NCBI GenBank assembly: GCA_900541885.1
Contig: UQKW01000008.1
Coordinates: forward strand, 11,069 to 75,068
DNA length: 64,000 bases
Direction of reading: 5' to 3'
Origin: an uncultured Collinsella sp.
Lineage (GTDB): Bacteria; Actinomycetota; Coriobacteriia; Coriobacteriales; Coriobacteriaceae
The notes below the pieces were generated by a model that was not told where the DNA came from, made no database searches, and saw only the letters and a list, made by a program, of their open reading frames with translations. Every line of letters begins with the position of its first letter. Position 1 is the first letter of the stretch. Both the position numbers and the translations under genes were made by a program. Shown one piece after another: positions 44,868 to 53,513 of this stretch.

Positions 44868-45938
44868 CTATCGACAAACCAAATGGATCTTACTCGCATC
44901 GAAGTGCATGCGCAGCGTCTCGCCTGCTTGCGGCAGCTCGTCGACAGGCACGCCCACCTTGTTGACCTTCCACTGCAGACGCGTGGGCGCATCGACGCGC
45001 GGCACGTCCAGCAGCACCAGCCGCTCAAAGCGCGAATCGCTCACACGGGCCACGTGCAAATCGTAGCTGTTACGGCCCCGCTCCGCGCGATTGTCAACAT
45101 GGAAGTAGCTCGCACGAATACCGAGGTACGCCACATTATCGGGAACCTCGCGACCCACGTTAAAGGTCATGCCCCAGTCGAGGGCCTCAACTTCTTCGTC
45201 GCCGATCTTGCGCGCCCGGCTTGTGTTCTTGCAGCCCGTCAGGCGCAGTGCCGCCAGCGTCTGCGGACGGCGGACCACGTCCTCGACGGAGCCGATCTCC
45301 TCCACATGCCCGTCGTGCATCACGCAGATGCGCTGGCACAGGCGGCACGCTTCGTCGATGTCGTGGCTCACGTAGAGCACGGTGCGGTTGCAGACGTCGA
45401 ACAGGTCGAGCATGTTTTGCTCAAGCGCGCTCTTGAGATACGCATCGAGTGCGCTCATGGGCTCGTCGAACATAAAAATGCCCGGATGCGCCGCCACCAT
45501 ACGGGCAAGCGCCACGCGTTGCTGCTGCCCGCCCGAGAGTCGCGCGGGGTAGCGATCGACAAAATCGGCCAGACCGAAAATGCCCAGATAGCGCTCGGCG
45601 AGCTTTTTGCGCGCGGCGGCGTCGCCAGCATCCTTTACACCGGCGCATACGTTATCGGCCACCGTCATGTTGGGAAACAGCTGATAGTTTTGGAACAACA
45701 GGGCGCATTTTCGCTCCTGGGGTGACAGGTTGATGCCAGCCGCCGAGTCAAAAAAGGTCACGCCGTTGACGACGATCTTGCCCTCGTCGGGCGTCTCCAC
45801 GCCGGCAATGCAGCGCAGTGTGCAGCTCTTGCCACATCCGGAGGCACCGAGCAAGGCCACGCGCTCCTCGCCGGCCTCAAGCTGCATGTCGAGCACAAAC
45901 CCGGGATAACGTTTCTTAATATCCAGAACGAGCGACAT
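44868..45938 (-). CDS. modC: Molybdate ABC transporter ATPase
   Basis: 356 aa. Walker A GASGCGKS, Q-loop in LFQNYQLFPNM, signature LSGGQQQRVALARM, Walker B IFMFDEPMSALDAYL and switch His in YVSHDIDEA. A C-terminal regulatory (TOBE/MOP-like) region follows residue 240. It drives molybdate import with ModAB and starts 4 bases after modB ends. Confidence 0.92.
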   Translation of the reverse strand: MSLVLDIKKRYPGFVLDMQLEAGEERVALLGASGCGKSCTLRCIAGVETPDEGKIVVNGVTFFDSAAGINLSPQERKCALLFQNYQLFPNMTVADNVCAGVKDAGDAAARKKLAERYLGIFGLADFVDRYPARLSGGQQQRVALARMVAAHPGIFMFDEPMSALDAYLKSALEQNMLDLFDVCNRTVLYVSHDIDEACRLCQRICVMHDGHVEEIGSVEDVVRRPQTLAALRLTGCKNTSRARKIGDEEVEALDWGMTFNVGREVPDNVAYLGIRASYFHVDNRAERGRNSYDLHVARVSDSRFERLVLLDVPRVDAPTRLQWKVNKVGVPVDELPQAGETLRMHFDASKIHLVCR

Positions 45939-45941
45939 GGC

Positions 45942-47384
45942 CTATCGACCTCCCTGTAATGCGGCATCATCGCGCATGAGCTCGGCCAGTGCCTCGCGAT
46001 CGATACGCAAGGCATCACCGCCCGCCGGGTCGAGCGAATCGCCCTGTCCGGCGAGATCTTTGGCCTGCTTACGTTCCGCACGGGAAAGGCCACGCTCGCG
46101 GTATTTTTGCGAATGCGCCGTGTACATGTTGATGAACAGGATGACTAGGAAGCTGAACGCTATTACGACCACGACCCAAAAGAGGGCCACCGACGTATTG
46201 CCGCCCATCCACTCAAAGTAGATGGCGATGGGAATGGTCTGCGTAATGCCGGCATAGTTGCCCGCAAAGAACAGGGTGCAGCCAAACTCGCCCATCGCGC
46301 GGGCAAAGGCGAGCACCGTGCCGGCGGCAATCGAGGGCCAGCCAAGCGGCATCATAAGCTTGGTAAAGATGCGACGCTCGGACCAGCCCAGCGTGCGCGC
46401 CGCATCGAGCATCTGCGTGTCGAGGCTCTCGAAGGCGCCGAGTGCCGTACGATAGACGAGCGGGAACGACACCACCACGGCAGAGATCACCGCCGCCGGC
46501 CACGTAAAGACGATCGAGACGCCGTGCGCGATAAGCCACTGGCCCACCCCGGTCGAGCGGCCAAACAGCATGAGGAGCAGAAAGCCGCAGACCGTGGGCG
46601 GCAGCACCATAGGAATCGTAAAGACCGAATCGAGCAGGCCCTTGATGCGGCTCGAGGTACCCATAGTCTTCCACGCGGCAAACAGGCCCAGCGCAAAGGA
46701 GATCAGCAGGGCAAGGCCGCTCGTTTTTATGGACACCCAAAACGGGCGATAGTCGATGTCGCCCAAAAAGGAGGCCAGAGAGGTTAAGGGCCCCTGCTCA
46801 TCCCGCAACACGACAGACGACGCTTCTGCCATTTGAGCGCTATCAAGCCAACGCGCGCCGCCCTTGGCATCACCCGAGGCTGATGCAATCACCACATAGC
46901 GGTCCCCATCCGCACCGCGCTCGTCAAAGCCATAGGTATACCCGCCGGCATCAAACGTAGTTTCCTCCGTGACATACCAAGGAAGATCCACGTCCCCCAG
47001 CTGCGCACCTCCCATGCAGTTTGCGCTGTCGAGCTCACAGACGAGGGCCTTGAGACCCGATACGCACTCGTTGTCCTGCGGATCCAATCCATACTTCTCG
47101 ACCGCCTTGGGCGATATCCACGCCACAACGCGATCGGCAGCGGGCGCCACTACAAGGTCCACGTCCTCGTCAACGGGAAAGCGGTAGCCCTCAGGTTGGC
47201 CCTCCATGGCACGAGCGGTCCCCTTGGCCAACCGCTCAAAACCCTCGATCCCATAGGAAAGCCCATGAGCGGTCGCAGTAACCTGGGTCCCGTTCTCAGC
47301 GTCCCCAGCAAATGCAAATCCCGGCACCCAGCAAAGCGCGAAGGTCAAAGCACAGGCGACAAACATGCGGAATCTATTAAGCAC
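45942..47384 (-). CDS. modB: Molybdate ABC transporter permease with extra extracytoplasmic domain
   Basis: About 480 aa, twice the normal ModB length. Residues 1-26 look like a signal peptide (MFVACALTFALCWVPGFAFA). Residues 27-205 form an extracytoplasmic domain with four Cys (NECVSGLKALVCELDSANC and others) that I do not recognise. From residue 215 on is a standard permease with five to six membrane segments and the EAA-type loop DAARTLGWSERRIFTKLMMP. A GTG at 47384 behind GGAG is the chosen start. The added domain might help capture the metal oxyanion or sense it. Operon modA-modB-modC. Confidence 0.85.
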   Translation of the reverse strand: MLNRFRMFVACALTFALCWVPGFAFAGDAENGTQVTATAHGLSYGIEGFERLAKGTARAMEGQPEGYRFPVDEDVDLVVAPAADRVVAWISPKAVEKYGLDPQDNECVSGLKALVCELDSANCMGGAQLGDVDLPWYVTEETTFDAGGYTYGFDERGADGDRYVVIASASGDAKGGARWLDSAQMAEASSVVLRDEQGPLTSLASFLGDIDYRPFWVSIKTSGLALLISFALGLFAAWKTMGTSSRIKGLLDSVFTIPMVLPPTVCGFLLLMLFGRSTGVGQWLIAHGVSIVFTWPAAVISAVVVSFPLVYRTALGAFESLDTQMLDAARTLGWSERRIFTKLMMPLGWPSIAAGTVLAFARAMGEFGCTLFFAGNYAGITQTIPIAIYFEWMGGNTSVALFWVVVVIAFSFLVILFINMYTAHSQKYRERGLSRAERKQAKDLAGQGDSLDPAGGDALRIDREALAELMRDDAALQGGR

Positions 47385-47452
47385 GAAAAGCTCCAAGAGA
47401 ATACAAGGACGGAGTGAAACACAAAACGATGGAATTATCGCGCCAAGCCGCA

Positions 47453-48328
47453 CTACGCGGAAAGCTCAAAGCCGTACTTAGCCCAAATCTTCTGAGCCTT
47501 CTTGTTAGACAGGCAGAAGTCGATAAACGCCTTGGCCTCGTCGGTGTGCTCGGAACTCTCGGCAACGGCACCCGGATACACGATGGGCTTGTGCGAATCC
47601 TCGGGGCACACGAAGGCTTCCTCGATGCCGTCGTAGCGGTAGATGTCAGAGCTGTAGACAAAACCGGCCACGCAGTCGCCTGTGGACACATAGGCGGCGG
47701 CGGTACCAACTTTGTCAGCAAGAGCGACCTTGTCGGCGATCTCGGGAGCATACTCGCCGTCGTCGCCCTCGGTGCCGGTGAAGAGGCCCACGGAGGCCAG
47801 GGCCTGGTTGGCGTACTTGCCGGCGGGAACGGTCTTGGCGTCGCCGATGGCGATCTTGCCGTCCAGATTCGCGACGTCGGCGATGGCGTCGACCTTGGTG
47901 TCGGAGCCCTCGGCGCGAATGATCACGAGGTCGTTGACGAACATATCCTCACGGGTGTCGGCGTCGACGAGCTCGGCGGTCTCAGCGTCATCCATGGTGC
48001 CCTTGGAAGCGGTGATGAGCACGTCGACCGTGGCGCCGGCACGCATCTGCTCGACGAGGTCGCCGGAGGCCTTAAACTGCGTGTCGGCAAAGGTGGTGCC
48101 GGTCTGGTCGGTGTAGAGCTCTTGAACCTCGGGCAGGGCCTTCTCGAGCGAGTTGGCGGCAAAGACCTGCAGCTTGACAGCCTTCTTCTTAGAGGAAGAC
48201 TTGGCGGAGCCGGCATCGGAACCAGCGGGCTCGGACGTCTTGCTGCCCGAGCAGCCGGCAAGACCAAGGCCGGCGGCAGCGACAGCAGAAAGCGAGACAA
48301 AACCGCGGCGTGAAACCATATCGAACAT
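47453..48328 (-). CDS. modA: Molybdate-binding lipoprotein ModA
   Basis: About 291 aa. The N-terminus has SRRGFVSLSAVAAAGLGLAG followed by the lipobox Cys, so it combines a twin-arginine-like motif with a lipoprotein signal. The binding domain includes LQVFAANSLEKALPEVQELY and FADTQFKASGDLVEQMRAG, matching the ModA Ser/Ala oxyanion site regions. Chosen start ATG 48328 follows AAAGGG. The promoter lies directly upstream. Confidence 0.93.
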   Translation of the reverse strand: MFDMVSRRGFVSLSAVAAAGLGLAGCSGSKTSEPAGSDAGSAKSSSKKKAVKLQVFAANSLEKALPEVQELYTDQTGTTFADTQFKASGDLVEQMRAGATVDVLITASKGTMDDAETAELVDADTREDMFVNDLVIIRAEGSDTKVDAIADVANLDGKIAIGDAKTVPAGKYANQALASVGLFTGTEGDDGEYAPEIADKVALADKVGTAAAYVSTGDCVAGFVYSSDIYRYDGIEEAFVCPEDSHKPIVYPGAVAESSEHTDEAKAFIDFCLSNKKAQKIWAKYGFELSA

Positions 48329-48388
48329 GTTCAACCCTTTCGGACCTTGTGCCCGGGCACCCCACCGCGGGCTTTAATCTGCAATCAG

Positions 48389-48432
48389 ATTATACTTCTG
48401 CGAGAATAATGATAGTGAGAAATTATTCTCGC
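48389..48432 (-). promoter_or_regulatory. modABC promoter with palindromic operator
   Basis: A perfect -10 TATAAT (48389-48394 on the minus strand) lies 60 bases before modA. Directly upstream, GCGAGAATAAT-11-ATTATTCTCGC (48400-48432) is a perfect 11-bp palindrome that covers the spacer and -35 area. The CG-ATAAT...ATTAT-CG layout recalls ModE sites, so a molybdate-responsive repressor is a good guess. A further half-site (AGAGAATAT) follows at 48435. Confidence 0.6.
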
Positions 48433-48480
48433 CAGAGAATATAGTTTCGAGTTGCCATACACCTTGGCGTCACTTCGGCG

Positions 48481-48518
48481 GAAAACAAAGGCGGAGCAGC
48501 CGTTCAGGTCGCCCCGCC
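48481..48518 (-). terminator. mog/moeA terminator
   Basis: GGCGGGGC and GCTCCGCC (one mismatch) pair on the minus strand, followed by TTTGTTTTC; 14 bases after the stop of the mog-like gene. Confidence 0.75.
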
Positions 48519-48531
48519 GCAGGTAAACCGC

Positions 48532-49011
48532 TTAGTTAGTATGTCCGCCGCCCGCTGTCATCTGAGCCGCATGCTCCAGCTGGTCCGCTATGGCCTCCCA
48601 GCTTTCGCGGGCCGCTTTCGTAGATCCCGGAAAGTTGATGACAAGCGTATACCCACGCTGCATGCACACGGCGCGCGAGAGCATAGCGCGGCGCGTCTTG
48701 GTCATGGAGTACGCACGGATTGCCTCTGCAATACCCGGCACATCGCGGTCGCAGACGGCACGCGTCGCCTCGGGCGTCACATCGCGCATCGAAAGCCCCG
48801 TGCCGCCGCAGGTGAGCACAACATTGGCGTGACACTCATCGGCGGCTTCCACAATGGCATCACCAATCTCGCTGGCGTCGTCGCGCACGACCACATGTGA
48901 GGCGACCGTCCAGCCCTGCGCCACGATGAGTTCCTCGAGCGCAGCACCCGCCTCGTCCTGAGCAAGATCGCGCGTATCCGAGCACGTCACAATCGAAATC
49001 TTCAGCTCCAT
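48532..49011 (-). CDS. mog: Molybdopterin adenylyltransferase (MogA/MoaB family)
   Basis: About 159 aa. Activates molybdopterin by adenylation before MoeA inserts molybdate. VVLTCGGTGLSMRDVTPEATRA is the family signature (TCGGTG...R-D-x-TPEA). INFPGSTKAARESWEA is the second conserved block. ATG at 49011 follows GGAGG; the gene starts 10 bases after moeA. MogA and MoaB cannot be told apart by eye. Confidence 0.88.
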   Translation of the reverse strand: MELKISIVTCSDTRDLAQDEAGAALEELIVAQGWTVASHVVVRDDASEIGDAIVEAADECHANVVLTCGGTGLSMRDVTPEATRAVCDRDVPGIAEAIRAYSMTKTRRAMLSRAVCMQRGYTLVINFPGSTKAARESWEAIADQLEHAAQMTAGGGHTN

Positions 49012-49021
49012 AGCATTCCTC

Positions 49022-50284
49022 CTACAACACGGCGCCCTCGGGCAGGTCGACGCGAACAACGTCCACGGCATCGCCCGCCTTGAACTCGCACGGTCCTTCG
49101 TCAATACGCAGTAGACAGTTGGCCCGCTGCATCGTGCCGAGCAGCGCCGAATTCTGTGTCTTAGCCTCGGTCACCAACAGCTCACCGGTCTCGGGGTCGC
49201 GCAAAACCGTGGCGCGATCGAAGAAGCGACGATGCTGTCGCTTTTTCACGCCGTGTGTGAGCGTCGCCTGCTGCACGGGACGCGCACCCTCGGCAAAGCC
49301 GCGCATCTTGCGAATCGCCGGACGGGCAAGCATCTCAAAGCCCACATACGCAGCAGCGGGATTGCCCGAAAGCCCGAGGTAGGGCTTACCTGCGAGCAAG
49401 CCAAACGTGATGGCCTTACCCGGACGCATCGAGATGCGATCGAACAGTACCTCGCCCTCGCGCCGGACGAGCGCCGTCACGTAGTCGTAGTCGCCCGCCG
49501 AGGCACCGCCGCTCGTAATGACAAAATCGCACTCCTGCACGGCGCGATGCACCAGCTCGGCAATCGCCTGCTCATCATCGGGTGCAATGCCGTAGAACAC
49601 GGGCTCGGCGCCGGCATCGAGTGCTTCGGCCATCAACGCCGACGAGTTGGAGTCGCGAATCTGCCCGCGCGCCGGCACGTTACTCGGTGCGACCAGCTCC
49701 GTGCCCAGCGAGATGATGCCCACACGTGGGGCAGCGTGCACCTTCACGCTCGCGTATCCAGCGCTTGCCAGCAGACCAGCGCCCGCCGGAGCCACAACGT
49801 CGCCAGCACGCATCACGACGTCGCCGGCATGGGCTTCCTCAGCAGCCGAGCGAACGTTCTCCCCCACCTTGGCCGGCGCCGAGGACCTCACACGCGAGCC
49901 CTCGTTGCCGTCACCGACGAGCACATCGACGATCTCGTACTTCACCACGGCATCGGCACCTTCGGGTACCGGCGCGCCCGTCATGATGCGGACTGTCTCG
50001 CCCGCGCCGATTGTGCCCTCAAACACATGGCCCGCGGCCTCGTGTCCGATAACGTCGAGCGTCACCGGCGCCTCGCCAGATGCCTGCGCCAAGTCCGCCG
50101 AGCGCACGGCATATCCGTCCATAGCGCTGTTGGCAAACGGCGAGATGTCGATATCGGCCACCGCGTCCTCGGCCAGGGGAAGACCGGCGGCCTGCCACAC
50201 GGGAATCTCGATGAGATCGGTCGGAGCAACGTGCGACAGAACGATCGACTGCGCATCCTCCAGCGGAATGAGTTTCTCAGCCAT
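49022..50284 (-). CDS. moeA: Molybdopterin molybdenumtransferase MoeA
   Basis: About 420 aa. Inserts molybdate into adenylated molybdopterin. PFANSAMDGYAVRSADL is the domain 1/3 signature, GVKVHAAP-like (SVKVHAAPRVGIISLGTEL) leads into GDYDYVTALVRREGE and SGGASAGD-type residues, and LSGNPAAAYVGFEML is typical. ATG 50284 follows AAGAGG. Upstream of mog and presumably co-transcribed. Confidence 0.93.
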   Translation of the reverse strand: MAEKLIPLEDAQSIVLSHVAPTDLIEIPVWQAAGLPLAEDAVADIDISPFANSAMDGYAVRSADLAQASGEAPVTLDVIGHEAAGHVFEGTIGAGETVRIMTGAPVPEGADAVVKYEIVDVLVGDGNEGSRVRSSAPAKVGENVRSAAEEAHAGDVVMRAGDVVAPAGAGLLASAGYASVKVHAAPRVGIISLGTELVAPSNVPARGQIRDSNSSALMAEALDAGAEPVFYGIAPDDEQAIAELVHRAVQECDFVITSGGASAGDYDYVTALVRREGEVLFDRISMRPGKAITFGLLAGKPYLGLSGNPAAAYVGFEMLARPAIRKMRGFAEGARPVQQATLTHGVKKRQHRRFFDRATVLRDPETGELLVTEAKTQNSALLGTMQRANCLLRIDEGPCEFKAGDAVDVVRVDLPEGAVL

Positions 50285-50459
50285 ATGCACCTCTTAATGC
50301 CACGGCGCACAACAGGGGCGCCAATTCTTTATGCTTGTCTCAGTATAATCCCCGATGCCCGACCGCGACTCGACCTGCCCCCGCAAATACACCTGTCGGT
50401 TGCAGGCGGCGAAACAGAATGGAAACCAACCCACCGGCTTGTCGCGTTTACCGCGTTTT

Positions 50460-50465
50460 ATAATG
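50460..50465 (+). promoter_or_regulatory. -10 box of the ClC channel gene
   Basis: A perfect TATAAT lies 28 bases upstream of the start codon; the -35 region is weak. It is in the divergent gap with moeA. Confidence 0.4.
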
Positions 50466-50493
50466 CTTGCGTTGCAACCTAAAAGAGGAACGT

Positions 50494-51915
50494 ATGGCTC
50501 ATAACGACAAACCAGAAAGCGCAAACGAAGCGCAGGATCATTCCCAACCGCTCGACGCCGGCGGCTTTTTCTCCCTTAACGACGTCATCATGGCAGGCAG
50601 GCATCAGCTCACCCGCTCCGAGCATCTCTTGGCTGCCGACACGCGCCGCAACGCCCGCAACCTACTCGCGAGCGCCAAGTTGCTCATACTCGTCGTCATC
50701 GTCTCGCTCGCCATGGGCGTTGCTGCTTGGGCGTTTTTGGCCTCGCTGAATATCGCGACCGACTATCGCGAGCACCATGCGTGGATTTACGCACTGCTTC
50801 CCGTTGTGGGCATGGCCACCGCGTGGGTCTACAAGAACCACGGTCTCGCCGCCAAACGCGGTAACAACCTAGTCATCGACTCCGCCCTGGGCACACGTCT
50901 CATCCATATGCGCATGGCCATCCTCACCTTCGTCTGCTCCACGCTCACGCACCTAACGGGCGGATCGGCCGGTCGCGAGGGAGCTGCGGTGCAGATCGGC
51001 GGCACCATCGCCAGCAACATCTCGAGCCTCGCCCACCTCAAAAAGCATGACCACCACGACCTCATGCTCGCCGGCATCTCGTCGGCCTTTGGCGCCGTGT
51101 TCGGTTCGCCCCTTGCCGGAGCTTTCTTTGGCATGGAGATGTGCTTTATCGGCAAGATCGACTACACCGCGGGCATCTACTGCCTGGTCGCCTCGTTTAC
51201 CGGCTACTTTACATCACTCGCCCTGGGTACCGAGTACGAAGCGAATGTTATCGCCAGCGTTCCCAACATGACACCACGGACGGTTGTCGTCGTAGTCATC
51301 AGCGCCATCATCTTTGGTCTCACCGCACGTCTCTTTGCCTGGTCGGTTCGTACCGTCAAGAGCCTGTACGGTCGCTTTATCACCAACTACCTTGCTCGCG
51401 CACTCGTGGGCGCGCTCGTGGTGCTCGCGGCCTACGCGATGCTCGACGCCTGGAAGTATGCCGGCCTTGCCACCTGGCTCTCGGGCGCCGGGTTCGCCGG
51501 TAACACAACCCTTGCCGACGCAGCCATCAAGCTCGTGGTGACGGCGCTCACCCTGGGCGCCGGCTTCCAAGGCGGCGAGGTCACGCCCCTGTTTGGCATC
51601 GGTGCGGCGCTCGGCGGCTGGATCGGTTGCCTCGTCGGGATCGACCCCAGCTTTCTGGCGGCGCTGGGCATGCTCGGCGTGTTCTGCGCCGGCCTCAACG
51701 TGCCCATCACCACCTGCATGATGGCCATCGACCTGTTCCACGGCACGGCAGCCGGCTTCTTTGTCATCGTGGCCTTTATCAGCTATCTCGTCGGCGGGCA
51801 CCGCGGCGTGTACCCCGCCCAACGCATCATCTCACCCAAGCGCCGTTCGCTTATTGTGGATGAGGGCGGTACGGTAGCGGATGCTATCGAGCGCCACAAC
51901 GACCTGATAGAGTAG
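50494..51915 (+). CDS. ClC-family chloride channel/transporter
   Basis: About 473 aa with 10-12 hydrophobic segments. Selectivity motifs: GGSAGREGAAVQIG (GxEGP type with Ala in place of Pro) and GSPLAGAFFGMEM; GAGFQGGEVTPLFGIGAALG is the third motif. No CBS domains, so a short prokaryotic form, likely Cl-/H+ or fluoride/chloride exchange. The presence of a Glu in the REG motif favours H+-coupled exchange. ATG at 50494 follows AGAGGAA. Confidence 0.9.
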   Translation: MAHNDKPESANEAQDHSQPLDAGGFFSLNDVIMAGRHQLTRSEHLLAADTRRNARNLLASAKLLILVVIVSLAMGVAAWAFLASLNIATDYREHHAWIYALLPVVGMATAWVYKNHGLAAKRGNNLVIDSALGTRLIHMRMAILTFVCSTLTHLTGGSAGREGAAVQIGGTIASNISSLAHLKKHDHHDLMLAGISSAFGAVFGSPLAGAFFGMEMCFIGKIDYTAGIYCLVASFTGYFTSLALGTEYEANVIASVPNMTPRTVVVVVISAIIFGLTARLFAWSVRTVKSLYGRFITNYLARALVGALVVLAAYAMLDAWKYAGLATWLSGAGFAGNTTLADAAIKLVVTALTLGAGFQGGEVTPLFGIGAALGGWIGCLVGIDPSFLAALGMLGVFCAGLNVPITTCMMAIDLFHGTAAGFFVIVAFISYLVGGHRGVYPAQRIISPKRRSLIVDEGGTVADAIERHNDLIE

Positions 51916-52002
51916 ACGTAAGTATTCGCCGTGCAGCCACAATCGGGGGCAATTCGACCTGAGCGCGACCGCACCGTCACGCCATACGCCGGGAGTCGCC
52001 CC

Positions 52003-52965
52003 ATGCACGCAACTGATTTTGGTCGTACGCTCATCATCGCCAACCCCGCCGCCCAGTCGGGTGCGGCGCGCGAAGTTGCCGAGCGTCTGCAGCGCTTTTT
52101 GGACATGACCGCACGCGCATCCCAGTTTGACCTGGTGCTAACCGAGCGAATGGGACACGCCAAGGAGCTGGCCGCCCAGGCAACGGGCTATCGCACCGTT
52201 ATCGCACTCGGCGGCGACGGCGTGATCCACGAGGTCGTCAATGGCTTGATGGCGCAAAAGGAGGAAGCCCGCCCCGCTCTTGCCATCTTACCCGTGGGCT
52301 CCGGCAATGATTTTGCCCAGACACTCGGAATCGACGATTTCTCCGGCAAAGATTTTGGCGCGCTGCTCACCTGCGAGCTGCAGCGTCAGGACATCGGGCG
52401 CATTCGCTCGTGGAGCCCTGCGAGCGGCAACGGCGAGGCTGCCGTTGAGTACTACGACCAGACGCTTTCGGTCGGCATCGATGCCGCCATCGGCCTGAGC
52501 ACCACCGAACTACGCAAAAAGACGGGCCTCGCCGGCGCTCCGCTCTACACTCTTTCGGGACTTGAGCAGTTTGGCCTGCGCTATCGCAACTACCCCATGA
52601 CCGTCAGCTTTGACGGCGCGCCCGCCGAGCGCGTAAGGGCGATTATCATGGCGATTCAGCTGGGCCCCACCTATGGTTCGGGCTATCGCATCTGCCCCGA
52701 CGCCGACCCGTGCGACGGCATACTCGACGTCTGCTACGCCTGCGGTCCCGTCCCTCGTGCGGTTGCCCTGCCCATGTTTCTTTCGGCCAAGGACGGCCAC
52801 CATACCAAGCTGCCGCCGGTTCGCATGCGTCGTTGCCGTCATGCTGAGCTCACGTTCGAGGAGCCCGACTACCCCATCCAAGCCGACGGCGAGCCCGTTG
52901 TCGCCTCGCGCATCGAGGTCGACGTCCTCGGTGGAGCCCTCCACGTCTGGCGCCCCACCCGCTAA
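52003..52965 (+). CDS. Diacylglycerol/sphingosine kinase-like lipid kinase
   Basis: About 320 aa, DagK/YegS family catalytic domain. The nucleotide motif is VIALGGDGVIHEVVNGL, with the substrate motif ILPVGSGNDFAQTLGI. A C-terminal beta-rich lid ends in QADGEPV, another family block. It phosphorylates a lipid alcohol at the membrane surface; exact substrate is not known. ATG 52003 follows GGGAG. It starts 88 bases after the ClC gene, probably the same transcript. Confidence 0.88.
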   Translation: MHATDFGRTLIIANPAAQSGAAREVAERLQRFLDMTARASQFDLVLTERMGHAKELAAQATGYRTVIALGGDGVIHEVVNGLMAQKEEARPALAILPVGSGNDFAQTLGIDDFSGKDFGALLTCELQRQDIGRIRSWSPASGNGEAAVEYYDQTLSVGIDAAIGLSTTELRKKTGLAGAPLYTLSGLEQFGLRYRNYPMTVSFDGAPAERVRAIIMAIQLGPTYGSGYRICPDADPCDGILDVCYACGPVPRAVALPMFLSAKDGHHTKLPPVRMRRCRHAELTFEEPDYPIQADGEPVVASRIEVDVLGGALHVWRPTR

Positions 52966-52972
52966 CCCCACC

Positions 52973-53043
52973 TAAGTTGCGGTGAAATGGGGACTGTTTA
53001 TGCAGCTAAAGCCGCAAAACAGTCCCCATTTCACCGCAACTTA
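52973..53043. repeat. Long palindrome, TTGCGGTGAAATGG family, copy 4
   Basis: Perfect 27-bp arms (52973-52999 and 53017-53043). It separates the convergent lipid-kinase and release-factor-like genes, where it can end both transcripts. Shares AAGTTGCGGTGAAAT with copies at 12800 and 35290. Confidence 0.88.
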
Positions 53044-53051
53044 TGAGTAGG

Positions 53052-53432
53052 CTATTCGTCGCTGCCCGGCTTGCGACGGTTGGCCTTTTTAATGGCGTTG
53101 AAGTGTTTGTCGCTGAGCCTGCGCTGGCGAGAGCGCTGAGGCACCTTGGTCTTTACGCGTCGGCGCGGTGGACGCCCGCGACGCTCAAGCTCAGCGCGCA
53201 ACTTACGCAGACAGCTCGCGCGATTCTGAAACTGGCTGCGGCTCTCACGCGCCGTCACGACAATCCCCGAAGGGATATGTTTCATGCGCACCGCCGAGTC
53301 CGTCGTGTTCACGCCCTGTCCGCCCGGACCTGTCGCGCGAAACACCTGCACCTCGCAATCGCGCGCCAACTCCTCGACCGACATCTCGGCATAGCGCGCA
53401 TACTCGCGCCATCCCATCTTGTTCTCATCCAT
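53052..53432 (-). CDS. Small GGQ peptide-chain release factor-like protein
   Basis: About 126 aa: only an RF-1 catalytic domain. FRATGPGGQGVNTTDSAVRM holds the GGQ that triggers peptidyl-tRNA hydrolysis, and the C-terminus is basic (RRRVKTKVPQRSRQRR). There is no codon-recognition domain. ArfB-type ribosome rescue or a PrfH-type repair factor are candidates. ATG 53432 follows GGGGAGG; an earlier in-frame ATG overlaps that binding site. Confidence 0.85.
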   Translation of the reverse strand: MDENKMGWREYARYAEMSVEELARDCEVQVFRATGPGGQGVNTTDSAVRMKHIPSGIVVTARESRSQFQNRASCLRKLRAELERRGRPPRRRVKTKVPQRSRQRRLSDKHFNAIKKANRRKPGSDE

Positions 53433-53455
53433 ATCAACACCTCCCCTCATAAAAA

Positions 53456-53486
53456 ATGTGACAAAGGGAAAGTCCCTTTGTCACAT
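53456..53486 (-). terminator. Short perfect palindrome after xpt
   Basis: ATGTGACAAAGGGA-AAG-TCCCTTTGTCACAT, 14-bp stem, lies between xpt and the release-factor-like gene. It contains the GTCCC block of other palindromes. It can act as an xpt terminator, although T residues follow only partly. Confidence 0.65.
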
Positions 53487-53513
53487 CGCATACCAATCGC
53501 TTGTGTTGCGCGC

